64,000 nucleotides of DNA from Hydrotalea flava (GCF_001623405.1 NZ_LUHG01000100.1:1-64000); one strand, 5' to 3'; counted from the stretch's first letter, positions 17,030 to 26,512 are shown. The notes: generated by a model not told the origin, from the sequence alone. Made by a program: numbers and translations.

Positions 17030-18352
17030 TTAATCCCAAATTTCGTCTTCGCCTTTTAACCAGCGTTTTATGGCATTGGTAGTTACACTTTTCGGGCGTT
17101 CTAATGGGAAACCCAATGCCCTGTCCCAACACAAATTGGCCAATACACCCAACGCACGACTTACTGCAAATAAAACCGTATAAAATTCATATTCTACCAA
17201 ACCGTAATGCACCAATAATGCGCCGCTGTGGGCATCTACGTTGGGCCATGGGTTTTTAATTTTGCCCATTGACTGCAGGATTGGCGGAACGGTTTCATAA
17301 ATTTTCCATACCGTATTCACTAATTTATCATCGGGCATATGTTTTTTGCCAAATTCCATTTGTGCAGTGAAGCGTGGATCCGTTTTACGTAAAACGGCAT
17401 GTCCATAACCCGGAACCACTTTTCCATCAGCAATAGTTCTCTTCACATATTCCTCAATTTGCTCTTTAGATGGATTATCGGTACCCAATTCTTTTTGCAT
17501 TTCAAAAATCCACTTTATCACCTCCTGATTAGCCAAACCATGTAACGGACCGGCCAATCCATTCATACCTGCAGCATAACTTAAATAAGGATCGCTAAGG
17601 GCACTACCCACCAAATGAGTGGCATGAGCGCTTACATTACCGCCTTCATGGTCAGCATGAATGGTCATGTACAAACGCATCAGTTCTTTAAAGCTTTCAT
17701 CTTCAAAACCCATCATATGGGCTAAATTACCTGCCCAATCTAACAGTCCATCCGGCTCAATGTGCTCTTTATTTTTGTATTTGCGCCTGTATATGTATGC
17801 TGCAATACGAGGTAACCGGGCAATCAGGTCCATCACATCATCGTATACTGGATTCCAATAATCTTTTTTATTGATACCTTTTGCATATTCTCTGGCAAAA
17901 TCACTTTCTGTTTGCAAGGCCATAACACCTACTACAAACATCGTCATTGGATGGGTAGACAATGGTAATGCATCAATTGCTTTGAACACGTGTGTAGGTA
18001 CATGGCTGCGCCGTTGCCAAACATTGGTAACGTGCTGCACATCTTCTTCACCAGGAAGCTCACCAATTAACATCAAATAAAATAAGCCTTCAGGTAAGGG
18101 CTCTCCGTTTGGATGTACTTTGGGTAATTTTTCCTGCAATTCAGGAATAGAGTAGCCTCTAAACCGGATACCTTCCTGCGCATCTAATAAACTGGTTTCT
18201 GAAACCAATCCGGTAATACCGCGCATACCCTGATATATTTGAGAAAGGGTTACTTCGCCAATTTTTTTATTACCGTGTTCTTTTAAAAGATCTTTAATTT
18301 CTGCATTAGCAGATTCGGCTTTTAATCTAAACCGCTCTTTAATAATTCCCAT
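17030..18352 (-). CDS. gltA: Citrate synthase
   Basis: Condenses oxaloacetate and acetyl-CoA in the TCA cycle. 440 residues. Active-site regions: HADHEGGNVSAHATHLVGSA, GLAGPLHGLANQEV (catalytic His), VPGYGHAVLRKTDPRF (catalytic His) and DAHSGALLVHYGL. The long N-terminus and these motifs resemble the eukaryotic-like citrate synthases found in Bacteroidota rather than the hexameric E. coli type. An inverted repeat AATATTGTA/TACAATATT (16994-17031) overlaps the stop codon and could form an mRNA 3' stem. The gene has a leader of about 140 bases if the promoter noted upstream is used. Confidence 0.95.
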   Translation of the reverse strand: MGIIKERFRLKAESANAEIKDLLKEHGNKKIGEVTLSQIYQGMRGITGLVSETSLLDAQEGIRFRGYSIPELQEKLPKVHPNGEPLPEGLFYLMLIGELPGEEDVQHVTNVWQRRSHVPTHVFKAIDALPLSTHPMTMFVVGVMALQTESDFAREYAKGINKKDYWNPVYDDVMDLIARLPRIAAYIYRRKYKNKEHIEPDGLLDWAGNLAHMMGFEDESFKELMRLYMTIHADHEGGNVSAHATHLVGSALSDPYLSYAAGMNGLAGPLHGLANQEVIKWIFEMQKELGTDNPSKEQIEEYVKRTIADGKVVPGYGHAVLRKTDPRFTAQMEFGKKHMPDDKLVNTVWKIYETVPPILQSMGKIKNPWPNVDAHSGALLVHYGLVEYEFYTVLFAVSRALGVLANLCWDRALGFPLERPKSVTTNAIKRWLKGEDEIWD

Positions 18353-18499
18353 GTTGCAACATTTTATATTCGATTAAAAATTAATTTAAAAATATTTTGA
18401 TCAAGTTCTGTTTAAAAAATGCAGCATTGTGGCTATACAATAATGGATGAATTACAATTAGCCATTTTCTGCTTCCATTATTATGATAATTAGCGGCTA

Positions 18500-18531
18500 T
18501 AAAGGTAAAAGAACTTCATTGTTGTAACAAA
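18500..18531 (-). promoter_or_regulatory. Likely gltA promoter
   Basis: On the minus strand TTTG (18528-18531) and TACCTTTA (18500-18507, one mismatch to TAnnTTTG) are 20 bases apart, the Bacteroidota spacing. The start would be about 18493, giving a 5' leader of about 140 bases. Confidence 0.45.
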
Positions 18532-18580
18532 ACAAATAGCAGTCAGTTGCCTGATTATAACAAGAAATTGATAAACAGAA

Positions 18581-19684
18581 TCACTTGGGGGCATTGCGGT
18601 ACAAATAAAACACAACAAATAAAAAAAGCATATTAGGAATCCAGGGGGCAATTTCAGGGGGCAAGTTGCCTTTGGTTGAAAAAATGGTTGAAAATTTATC
18701 TGTAATTATAAATAAAGCAGCAATTACAAATCCTACGGCTAAATGCAAGCCACTGCCGCCACGCACTTTTCTGCCGGCAACGATAGCACCAATCAGGGTT
18801 AATAAAATAACGGTTATTGGCGTGGCATACCTTCTGCCTGCCTCTACTTTTAGTTCGTTTAATCCCTCGGCACCTCGTAATTCCTGCAGTTTAATAAAAT
18901 GGGCCAATTGCGGCGAGGTTAATTTATCTTTTGTGTACTTATCCTGTCGAATATCAACCGGAGTAAAGTTTAAATTTTTATACAATGCAGGCAGCATTCT
19001 TACATTTTCACCCAGTGGTAATATATCACGTTCAATAACATATTCCAATTTCCATTTTTTGGTAAGGGTATCCCATGAAATGCCTTCTGCACGGGTGTTT
19101 TTAACCATTTGGTTGTTCCGAATTTGATCTAAAAAAATGGGGCCACCTCTTTTGCTAATGGTATCATAATTATAAATACCGGCATAGGTAAATGAATCTA
19201 CTTTCATATAAAAATCACTGCCACTGCCGTTTCTGCTTTTGGTAAGGTTTTCATAGGAAGAATTGGGATCAAGGTATTTGGCCTCAAAATTCCCTCTGAT
19301 AACATTGGCTTTTGGAACGATGTATAAGTTGGAAACCAATAGAATACCCGCCAATAGAATACCCGCCATCCAATAAGGCCGCAACCATCGATTGTAAGCA
19401 GTACCACTTGCCAAAATAGCCACTATTTCACTTCTGCCGGCCATTTTGGATGTAAAAAAAATAACTGCAATAAATATAAATAATGGAAAAAGTAATGCAA
19501 CAATATAGGGAACAAATCCAAAGTAATACTGGATTACTATGGCTCTGGCACTTAACCCTGATTTGGCAAAATCATCGGCCTTTTCACTAATATCAACAAC
19601 AACGGCAATTACGGTGAATAAAAAAATGGAAAAGAAGAAAGTGGACAAAAATTTTTTAATAATATACCAGTCTATCTTTTTCAT
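18581..19684 (-). CDS. lptG: LptF/LptG-family permease
   Basis: 367 residues with the YjgP/YjgQ layout: two or three N-terminal helices (DWYIIKKFLSTFFFSIFLF start), a periplasmic beta-jellyroll region (about 115-265) and three C-terminal helices ending RNAPK. LptF and LptG form the membrane part of the ABC transporter that lifts LPS towards the outer membrane. Assigned to LptG because in Bacteroidota this gene commonly follows tgt; LptF cannot be excluded. Here it is separated from tgt by 461 bases that contain a terminator. Confidence 0.8.
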   Translation of the reverse strand: MKKIDWYIIKKFLSTFFFSIFLFTVIAVVVDISEKADDFAKSGLSARAIVIQYYFGFVPYIVALLFPLFIFIAVIFFTSKMAGRSEIVAILASGTAYNRWLRPYWMAGILLAGILLVSNLYIVPKANVIRGNFEAKYLDPNSSYENLTKSRNGSGSDFYMKVDSFTYAGIYNYDTISKRGGPIFLDQIRNNQMVKNTRAEGISWDTLTKKWKLEYVIERDILPLGENVRMLPALYKNLNFTPVDIRQDKYTKDKLTSPQLAHFIKLQELRGAEGLNELKVEAGRRYATPITVILLTLIGAIVAGRKVRGGSGLHLAVGFVIAALFIITDKFSTIFSTKGNLPPEIAPWIPNMLFLFVVFYLYRNAPK

Positions 19685-20145
19685 ACTTTTCTAATTTCCC
19701 GCATAAACAAGCACTAAAGCTTTTGCAATGGGTGTAGGTTAAAATCAATTCATTTACTGTAATTGTTTCCAATTATTGTTGAAATGATTTTGATTCATCA
19801 CCAATATCAATTTATTGATGTAATACAAATAACAATGGGCACAAAGATAATGGGAGAAAATATACCAATGGGCAACAAGCTGTTAAACCCTATCCTATGG
19901 ACGGCAGCAGAGAAAAAAACATCCATTAAAATGGATGTAGGGGGAAATGCATTTCACAGGTAACAGATTAGTAATGTAGTATGAAACTAATTTTATTTTG
20001 CCAGAATACAAAACAAAAGAAGAGTTGGTGGATAAGTAATGAATTCGTATTTCAGTTGTTCAAATTTATTTTAAAAAATTTATATGTATAATTTTGGTTG
20101 CAATTTTATTAAACCCAATACTGCATTCCATATGGAATGATGATT
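19685..20145. other. Gap of 461 bases between tgt and lptG
   Basis: No convincing gene on either strand. It holds the minus-strand terminator at 19912-19938 and a 14-base perfect palindrome ATTCCATATGGAAT around 20125-20138 just after tgt. The remainder is AT-rich. Confidence 0.5.
19912..19938 (-). terminator. Intrinsic terminator downstream of tgt
   Basis: ACATCCAT (19919-19926) and ATGGATGT (19931-19938) form a perfect eight-base stem around four bases; on the minus strand it is followed by seven T (19913-19919). It lies about 210 bases beyond the tgt stop. Confidence 0.75.
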
Positions 20146-21285
20146 TTATAAGCGTTGTTTTAGGATTGGTACCATCTCCTGCTTCCATGGATTAAAGTTA
20201 CGCAGCAGTATTTGTGTACGTGCTTCAGCAACCAGCCATAAATAAAATGAAAGGTTGTGTAAACTGGCAATTTGCAAAGCTGAAATTTCATTTGCTGCAA
20301 ATAAGTGGCGCAAGTATGCTTTTGAATAATAATTGCTGATGGATGCGGGTATACCATCGTCAATCACCGAAAAGTCGGTAGCCCATTTTTTATTTTTAAT
20401 ATTAATAATACCTTTTGAGGTAAAAAGCATCCCATTCCGGCCATTTCGGGTTGGCATTACACAGTCAAACATATCCACTCCTAAAGCAATTCCTTCCAAA
20501 ATATTCCAGGGGGTTCCTACTCCCATCAGGTATCGTGGTTTTTCTGAAGGCAGAATTGAGCAACATAAAGCAGTAAAATCGTACATCATCGCTTCAGGTT
20601 CCCCTACAGATAATCCTCCAATAGCATTACCCGCAGCCTGCTTTGACGCAATGTATGCACAGGAAGCAGTTCGTAAGTCTTTGAATATACCGCCTTGAAC
20701 AATGGGAAATAGATTTTGTGTATAGCCATATAAATCGGGTGTTTCGGCTAACCGGGCAATACCCCGATCCAACCAGCGATGTGTAAGCTCCATGCTATTC
20801 TTTGCATATGCATAATCAGAAGGATAAGGCGGACATTCATCAAAAGCCATAATAATATCTGCCCCAATACTGCGTTGTATATCCATTACATATTCAGGTG
20901 TAAAAAGATGCCTGCTGCCATCTATATGCGATTGAAAAGTAACACCCTCTTCCTTTATCTTTCGCTGGGCAGACAATGAAAAAACCTGATAACCGCCACT
21001 ATCGGTTAAGATTGGCCGGCTCCAGCCCATGAATTGATGCAATCCACCAGCTTGTTGTAAAATATCGGTTCCAGGTCTTAAATACAAATGATAGGTGTTG
21101 CCCAAAATAATTTGTGCATGAATATCATCTTGCAATTGTTGCTGCGTAACGGCTTTAACCGATCCCACGGTTCCAACAGGCATAAAAATGGGCGTTTGAA
21201 TGGTACCATGATCGGTAACAATAGTTCCTGCCCGGGCAGTACTGGCGGCATCTGTTTCCTGAATATTAAATTGAAGTTGCGGCAT
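20146..21285 (-). CDS. tgt: tRNA-guanine transglycosylase (queuosine), without the zinc cysteines
   Basis: Exchanges guanine-34 for preQ1 in GUN-anticodon tRNAs. 379 residues. Catalytic and binding motifs are present: TDSGGYQVFSL with Asp95, FDECPPYPSD, VQGGIFKDLR, GGLSVGEP and CVMPTRNGRNG. The C-terminal zinc site of E. coli/Zymomonas Tgt (CxCxxC before SRAYLRHL) is missing: here the sequence reads DDGIPASISNYYSKAYLRHL. I believe this loss is usual in Bacteroidota, so the enzyme is probably active with a metal-free fold. A -7 box ends seven bases before the ATG, so the mRNA may be almost leaderless. Confidence 0.95.
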   Translation of the reverse strand: MPQLQFNIQETDAASTARAGTIVTDHGTIQTPIFMPVGTVGSVKAVTQQQLQDDIHAQIILGNTYHLYLRPGTDILQQAGGLHQFMGWSRPILTDSGGYQVFSLSAQRKIKEEGVTFQSHIDGSRHLFTPEYVMDIQRSIGADIIMAFDECPPYPSDYAYAKNSMELTHRWLDRGIARLAETPDLYGYTQNLFPIVQGGIFKDLRTASCAYIASKQAAGNAIGGLSVGEPEAMMYDFTALCCSILPSEKPRYLMGVGTPWNILEGIALGVDMFDCVMPTRNGRNGMLFTSKGIINIKNKKWATDFSVIDDGIPASISNYYSKAYLRHLFAANEISALQIASLHNLSFYLWLVAEARTQILLRNFNPWKQEMVPILKQRL

Positions 21286-21292
21286 AAGTTTG

Positions 21293-21300
21293 CAAAAATA
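21293..21300 (-). promoter_or_regulatory. TAnnTTTG -7 box for tgt, next to the start codon
   Basis: TATTTTTG on the minus strand lies seven bases upstream of the ATG at 21285. Transcription would start about at the ATG. Confidence 0.55.
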
Positions 21301-21414
21301 AGTGTATGGCCGTTTTTTAAAACAAGATTATACAGATTACCTGTAAATAACTACAGGTTAAGCAATTGTTATCCACAAAGCATTCAACCAACAAAAGCAA
21401 GTTATTGGGAAAGC

Positions 21415-21422
21415 TATTTTTG
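21415..21422 (+). promoter_or_regulatory. TAnnTTTG -7 box for the GT2 gene, next to the start codon
   Basis: TATTTTTG lies four bases before the ATG at 21427. This predicts a leaderless mRNA, or a downstream start if the box is a chance match. Confidence 0.5.
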
Positions 21423-21426
21423 CATA

Positions 21427-22551
21427 ATGACAATACCTTTACCCTTGCCTTTCTTTATTTTTGTTGCATTCTGCACTTGCATTGCCATACAAGTTTTATA
21501 TTATTTATTTTTATTTAGCAAAACTGCATTTTATAAAAACAAAGATTTTTCAGAGCAGGCAGAAAAACCCGTTTCTGTTATTGTTTGTGCCAGAGATGAA
21601 GCAGCTAATTTGGTAAAAAACCTGCCTGGCATTCTGGTACAGGAATACAATGCCATACATGAGGTAATTGTAGTGAATGATAATTCAACCGACGAATCAA
21701 AATATATTTTAGATGAATTAAAAGCAGCATTTCCGCATATTCATCACATAGAACTGACGCAGGAAGCAAAACTCATTGCCGGTAAAAAATTCCCATTATC
21801 GATGGGCATTAAAAGCGCCCGTTATGAATACCTTTTACTAACTGATGCAGACTGTGTTCCTGCCAGCGAATTATGGATTCAAAAAATGCAGGCTGCTTAT
21901 GATGATGGAATTGAAATTGTATTGGGTTATGGAGCCTATCATAAAAAACCGGGATTACTGAATAAAATTATCCGTTTTGAAACATTTCATACTGCACTGC
22001 AATATTTTTCCTATGCTTTGGCCGGCATGCCGTATATGGGTGTTGGGCGAAATTTAAGTTATAAGCGGGATGTATTTATCAGAAACAAAGGTTTTTCGTC
22101 CATGAATCAGATACCCGGAGGAGATGATGATTTATTTATTAATAAAGTAGCCAGGAAAAACAATACCGCAGTAGTGATTGATCCGGATGCTTTTACATTG
22201 AGTGAGCCAAAACAAAAATGGAGTGACTGGATGAAACAAAAAAACAGGCATTATTCTACTTCTAAATATTATAAAGCCAAACATAAATTCTGGCTGGGAT
22301 TGTATACTTTTAGTTTTTTTTGGATTTATCCATTATTAGCAGCCAGTATTATTTTGTTTAACTGGTGGCTAACACTGGCTGTATTTGGATTGCGTTTATT
22401 GATTCAGGGTATTATTTATTTTAATGCCATGAAAAAATTAAACGAAAAAGATTTATGGCCATTGTATTTGTTTTTTGATATCTGGATGTTTTTTTATTAT
22501 ATATTATTTTTTCCGGCATTATGGAAAAGGCCGAAAAAAACATGGAGCTAA
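21427..22551 (+). CDS. Family 2 glycosyltransferase, membrane-bound
   Basis: 374 residues: one N-terminal helix (about 8-28), a GT-A catalytic domain with VSVIVCARDEAANL, the nucleotide-sugar Asp region VVNDNSTDES, TDADCVP (DxD-like) and PGGDDDLFINKVAR, and two or three C-terminal helices. It transfers a sugar from an NDP-sugar to a lipid or glycan on the inner face of the membrane; donor and acceptor are unknown. I chose ATG 21427, just after the promoter box; a longer upstream frame overlaps tgt antisense and is not coding-like. rsmG follows 25 bases downstream, probably co-transcribed. Confidence 0.88.
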   Translation: MTIPLPLPFFIFVAFCTCIAIQVLYYLFLFSKTAFYKNKDFSEQAEKPVSVIVCARDEAANLVKNLPGILVQEYNAIHEVIVVNDNSTDESKYILDELKAAFPHIHHIELTQEAKLIAGKKFPLSMGIKSARYEYLLLTDADCVPASELWIQKMQAAYDDGIEIVLGYGAYHKKPGLLNKIIRFETFHTALQYFSYALAGMPYMGVGRNLSYKRDVFIRNKGFSSMNQIPGGDDDLFINKVARKNNTAVVIDPDAFTLSEPKQKWSDWMKQKNRHYSTSKYYKAKHKFWLGLYTFSFFWIYPLLAASIILFNWWLTLAVFGLRLLIQGIIYFNAMKKLNEKDLWPLYLFFDIWMFFYYILFFPALWKRPKKTWS

Positions 22552-22576
22552 TTTGAATGCTCCATAATTTTATTGT

Positions 22577-23209
22577 ATGGATAATATTTTAAAATATTTT
22601 ACTGATTTTACAGCACAACAGCAGCAGCAGCTTATGGCACTGGCGCCACTTTATAAAGAATGGAACGAAAAAATAAATGTTGTTTCCAGAAAAGATATAG
22701 ACAGTATTTATGTACACCATGTATTACATTCACTGAGTATAGCTGCCATTACCAATTTTGATTCGGGTATGGAAATAATAGATATTGGCTGCGGTGGCGG
22801 GTTTCCAGGAATACCTTTAGCCATATTTTTTCCTGATGTTCATTTTCATTTGGTAGACAGTATTGCCAAAAAACTTACTGTAGTACAGGCTGTTTGTGAA
22901 GGAGCCCAAATTCATAATGTAACTACACAACATACCCGTGCAGAACAAATTAAAAACAGAAAATTTGATTTTGCCATAAGCCGTGCAGTAGCACCATTGA
23001 AAGACTTATGGCAATGGAGTAAACCACTCCTTAAAAAAGGGAATACCGTTACTACCGATAATTTGGCAAATGGTTTAATATGCCTGAAAGGGGGCGATTT
23101 ACATCAGGAAATTTCAGAAAGTTTAACCCGGCCATTCTTATACAGTATTTATGATATTTTTCCTGAACCCTATTTTCAGGAAAAATACATAGTACATGTA
23201 AAAAAATAG
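22577..23209 (+). CDS. rsmG: 16S rRNA (guanine-527-N7)-methyltransferase
   Basis: 210 residues, a normal RsmG/GidB length. Motifs: NVVSRKDIDSIYVHHVLHSLS at the N-terminus, the SAM-binding IIDIGCGGGFPGIPLAI and FAISRAVAPL. It methylates G527 of 16S rRNA. It lies in a short operon behind the GT2 gene and converges on the M1 peptidase gene 44 bases away. Confidence 0.95.
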   Translation: MDNILKYFTDFTAQQQQQLMALAPLYKEWNEKINVVSRKDIDSIYVHHVLHSLSIAAITNFDSGMEIIDIGCGGGFPGIPLAIFFPDVHFHLVDSIAKKLTVVQAVCEGAQIHNVTTQHTRAEQIKNRKFDFAISRAVAPLKDLWQWSKPLLKKGNTVTTDNLANGLICLKGGDLHQEISESLTRPFLYSIYDIFPEPYFQEKYIVHVKK

Positions 23210-23253
23210 GAAGCAATTTTTTATGTGCCTCCTATTCTATGCAATCCAATCAA

Positions 23254-25197
23254 TTATTCAGGTATTACTAATTTGTTATTGCTACGGTTTACATCGGCCA
23301 TACGCTGTGTAGGATCTATTTCTATACTCTTAATATCACGAATACTTTTGCTGATGGTGAAATTGTATTCAGGATGTGTCCAGCGCCATTCTTCATGTAT
23401 AATTCTGGGTATTGTATCTTCAGCAGGTTTTATACCATACATCAGGCTCATGGGTATATAATGCAGCTCACTGGTTCCATCTTTATAAGTTACCAATACA
23501 TCAATGGGCATGGGCATCTTGCCAATACGTTTTAAGGTTATTTGTGGTTTGCCATTCACTACATTAATATCTCCAATGCCGTAATCAATTGTTTTGGTAG
23601 AGTATACCCAATATTCTTTATACCATTCCAACTCAATATTGCTAACTTTTTCAGCTACTCTTATAAAATCATTGGCATTGGGATGTTTAAACCGCCAGGT
23701 ATTGTAGTATGCCAATAAAACTTTATTTCGCAAACTATCACTAATAATATATCCCAATTGTTCAAGAAAAACTGCCCCCTTACTATATGCAGTCAACGAA
23801 TAGGCAAAGTTGGTATTATAATGATCGGCATGTGTACTCATGGGTTCTTCATAAGGACTTCTGGCTAAGGCAAAATACCCCATATAGCTATCATATTGAT
23901 TTTTAGGCAACTTTTCAACATCTTCCATCACTCTGTTTTTAATATAATTTTTAACGGGAATGCTGGTATAAGGCGATTGTTGTGCAATATTCTGGTTATA
24001 CCATGCCATCACTTCAGAGGCTGCATAAGTAGTAAAACCTTCATCCATCCAAGGATACAAACTTTCGTTGGTACCCAGCATGTGCTGATACCAACTATGC
24101 ATCCATTCATGAAAAACAGTACCCAAACCAGGCCCTTTTATTAAAGTAGCCATAGCATATTCCATACCCCCATCGCCACCCTGAATAAATGAATATTGTG
24201 GATAGGCATAAGCGCCAAAACGTTTTTCAATATAAGGTAGTGCTTTTTCTGCCGACCATAGCACATTGTTCCAGGCACTGTCAGTATGAGCATCTCCTGC
24301 TTTGTAAAAAACATTTAATACCAACCCTGGTCTAACTTTTTTAGATAAATGCCTGTAATCAGGATCTGCAGCCCACACAAAGTCGTGCACGTTATTACCA
24401 ATAAAATTCCAGGTAATGGTATTGCCCTTGTGCTCCGGAACTTTTATACCCGGCTTTTCATAGCCAAAACCAATTTCATCTGAATGTTGCAATATACCCG
24501 TAGCAGCCACCATATAATGTTTATCAATGGTAATTTTAACATCAAAATTGCCCCATACGCCATAAAACTCTCTGGCAATGTAAGGGTTGGCATTCCAGCC
24601 CTGATAATCATATTCTACCATCTTAGGATACCACTGGCTCATACTGTAACGCACACCTTCAGCATTATCGCGTCCGCTACGCCTAATTTGAATGGGCACC
24701 TGCGCCTTAAACACTACCTTCATATTGGTTTTACTGTTAGGCAATATTGGAGTAGATAAAGGCACCTCTAAAATGGTTTCATGATATATTAATTTTTGTT
24801 CTACACCATTAATAACAATACTGATTACACTATCATACCCAATTTCATTTGGTTCAAGTTTACTGATTCGGTCTTTCACTCTTTCATCCCAATCGGGTAT
24901 GGGGTTACCATTGCGATCCTGGCGGGTAGCAATTTTACCCAGTTCTCTACTTCTAACATCCATACTACTATTTGGTTGAAATGCATTCCAGTATAAATGA
25001 AAAAACACACGATGCAAAGTATCAGGTGAATTATTGGTGTATACAATATTTTCAGTACCGGTAAACCTGTTGGTTACCACATTCATACGTACATCAATTT
25101 GATAAGAAATATGTTGCTGCCAGCGATCGGGCTGTGCATATAAAGCTTGCTGTGCAATGCCAACAATGAAAAGAATGGCTAAAAATTGTTTCATCAT
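23254..25197 (-). CDS. Exported M1-family zinc metallopeptidase
   Basis: 647 residues with a signal peptide (cleavage near AQQALYAQ). The M1 pattern is intact: an N-terminal beta domain, GGMEYAMAT (in place of GAMEN), and the zinc site HEWMHSW near residue 362 with the third ligand Glu in WMDEGFTTYA. Such proteins trim N-terminal residues from peptides; many Bacteroidota carry periplasmic or lipid-anchored paralogues. A longer, less conserved C-terminal part follows the catalytic domain. No neighbour suggests a specific substrate. Confidence 0.92.
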   Translation of the reverse strand: MMKQFLAILFIVGIAQQALYAQPDRWQQHISYQIDVRMNVVTNRFTGTENIVYTNNSPDTLHRVFFHLYWNAFQPNSSMDVRSRELGKIATRQDRNGNPIPDWDERVKDRISKLEPNEIGYDSVISIVINGVEQKLIYHETILEVPLSTPILPNSKTNMKVVFKAQVPIQIRRSGRDNAEGVRYSMSQWYPKMVEYDYQGWNANPYIAREFYGVWGNFDVKITIDKHYMVAATGILQHSDEIGFGYEKPGIKVPEHKGNTITWNFIGNNVHDFVWAADPDYRHLSKKVRPGLVLNVFYKAGDAHTDSAWNNVLWSAEKALPYIEKRFGAYAYPQYSFIQGGDGGMEYAMATLIKGPGLGTVFHEWMHSWYQHMLGTNESLYPWMDEGFTTYAASEVMAWYNQNIAQQSPYTSIPVKNYIKNRVMEDVEKLPKNQYDSYMGYFALARSPYEEPMSTHADHYNTNFAYSLTAYSKGAVFLEQLGYIISDSLRNKVLLAYYNTWRFKHPNANDFIRVAEKVSNIELEWYKEYWVYSTKTIDYGIGDINVVNGKPQITLKRIGKMPMPIDVLVTYKDGTSELHYIPMSLMYGIKPAEDTIPRIIHEEWRWTHPEYNFTISKSIRDIKSIEIDPTQRMADVNRSNNKLVIPE

Positions 25198-25325
25198 ATG
25201 CCGTAAAATTTTAAAAAATCAATGAATATTCTAACAGAAACTCAACCTCATCTTATAAAAAATTGAAATCGCTTTCAATTTATGAATGCTATTGGGCAAG
25301 ATAAAATTTTTATTACAAATAAAAT

Positions 25326-25772
25326 TTACAGTGCCGGTATATCTTTTTGAAGTTGACCTTTCTGATTAAAATAGAGAAAGGTTTTGCGAAATGCATTTTT
25401 GCGAACTTCTATTCTGTAAAGTAGTTCATTGTTTAATGAAGTTATTTTCTGCACCAATACAATTTCCCAATCGTTGAATTTACTTTTATCAAATCCATCT
25501 TTTATGGCATCATTCAACTGGTCGTATGGCATTTTTGAAATGGTTTCTAACCATTGGCCTTTATTATTGTATTTTACCTGCATCACGGTATCTTCATTAT
25601 TAAAATTTGCCTGAAAGTTGGTAATATTATCTTTCCAACTCAATTTGGTGGCATGTGGAAATTGTGCAGTAAAGGCTTCAGTTACCTCTGCCGGTATTTT
25701 ACGAAATTGAGCCTGCACTTGAACCGAACTCAACAATACAATAACAAATAAAAAACTCATAATACGTTTCAT
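25326..25772 (-). CDS. Exported PepSY-like (putative beta-lactamase-inhibitor-like) protein
   Basis: 148 residues: a signal peptide (MKRIMSFLFVIVLLSSVQVQAQ) followed by two related halves of the PepSY-like type, each with a pattern like VTEAFTAQFPHATKLSW...V.Y. The family is common in Bacteroidota periplasm and has no fixed role; modulation of enzymes or sensors has been suggested for PepSY domains. I chose ATG 25772 because it starts a signal peptide; an upstream ATG at 25865 overlaps rsmI. It is the last gene of the pepP-pssA-purS-rsmI run, 32 bases after rsmI. Confidence 0.8.
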   Translation of the reverse strand: MKRIMSFLFVIVLLSSVQVQAQFRKIPAEVTEAFTAQFPHATKLSWKDNITNFQANFNNEDTVMQVKYNNKGQWLETISKMPYDQLNDAIKDGFDKSKFNDWEIVLVQKITSLNNELLYRIEVRKNAFRKTFLYFNQKGQLQKDIPAL

Positions 25773-25804
25773 GGATAATGTTTTAATTGAATAAAATATT
25801 GTTA

Positions 25805-26512
25805 TCAGGATATACCTCCAATTACTATAACAATTTCGCCTTTTACAACTTGTTGCTGAAAACAATCATGCACTTGTTGTAAAGTACCTCTCACATGGGT
25901 TTCAAACATTTTAGAAATCTCTCTGCTTACTGAACATGGGCGTTCAGCGCCGAAATAGGTGATTAATTCAAGTAATGTTTTTTGCAATCGCATTGGACTT
26001 TCGTACAGTATGATAGTTCTTTCTTCCAAAGCCAACTTGGAAAGCAAAGTATGCCTTCCTTTTTTAGGTGGTAAAAAACCTTCAAATACAAACCGATTGG
26101 TTGGTAATCCACTTACCACCAATGCAGGAACAAAAGCTGTGGCTCCTGGTAAACACTCTACATGAATTTGCTGCTGCACACAGGCCCGCACCAGTAAAAA
26201 AGCCGGATCGGAAATACCTGGCGTACCTGCATCGGTAATTAATGCAAAAACTTTACCCGATAGCATTTGCGTAACCAAATGGTCTACTATTTTATGTTCA
26301 TTATGCTGATGATATGGCGATACCGGTTTTTGAATGCCATAGTGCTGCAGTAAGCGGGAAGAGGTGCGTGTATCTTCACACAAAATAACATCTGCCTGTT
26401 GCAACACTTCAACGGATCGATACGTAAAATCTTTTAAATTGCCGACGGGGGTTGGTACAAGATAGAGCCTTACGGATTGGTTGGTTCGTTGCAATTGTTG
26501 TTCAGCATCCAT
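25805..26512 (-). CDS. rsmI: 16S rRNA (cytidine-1402-2'-O)-methyltransferase
   Basis: 235 residues of the tetrapyrrole-methylase fold used by RsmI. Motifs: LYLVPTPVGNLKDFTYRS at the start, CEDTRTSSRLL, LITDAGTPGISDP, ECLPGATAFVPALVVSGLP and YESPMRLQKTL. It 2'-O-methylates C1402 in the 16S decoding centre. It lies 24 bases after purS, in the same operon as pssA and pepP. Confidence 0.95.
   Translation of the reverse strand: MDAEQQLQRTNQSVRLYLVPTPVGNLKDFTYRSVEVLQQADVILCEDTRTSSRLLQHYGIQKPVSPYHQHNEHKIVDHLVTQMLSGKVFALITDAGTPGISDPAFLLVRACVQQQIHVECLPGATAFVPALVVSGLPTNRFVFEGFLPPKKGRHTLLSKLALEERTIILYESPMRLQKTLLELITYFGAERPCSVSREISKMFETHVRGTLQQVHDCFQQQVVKGEIVIVIGGIS

Noticed and set aside
18666-19127. 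153-codon plus-strand frame opposite lptG
   Set aside because: Antisense to a well-supported permease gene, with no promoter or motif.
19763-19963. 66-codon plus-strand frame in the tgt-lptG gap
   Set aside because: It runs through the terminator hairpin and has no coding-like features.
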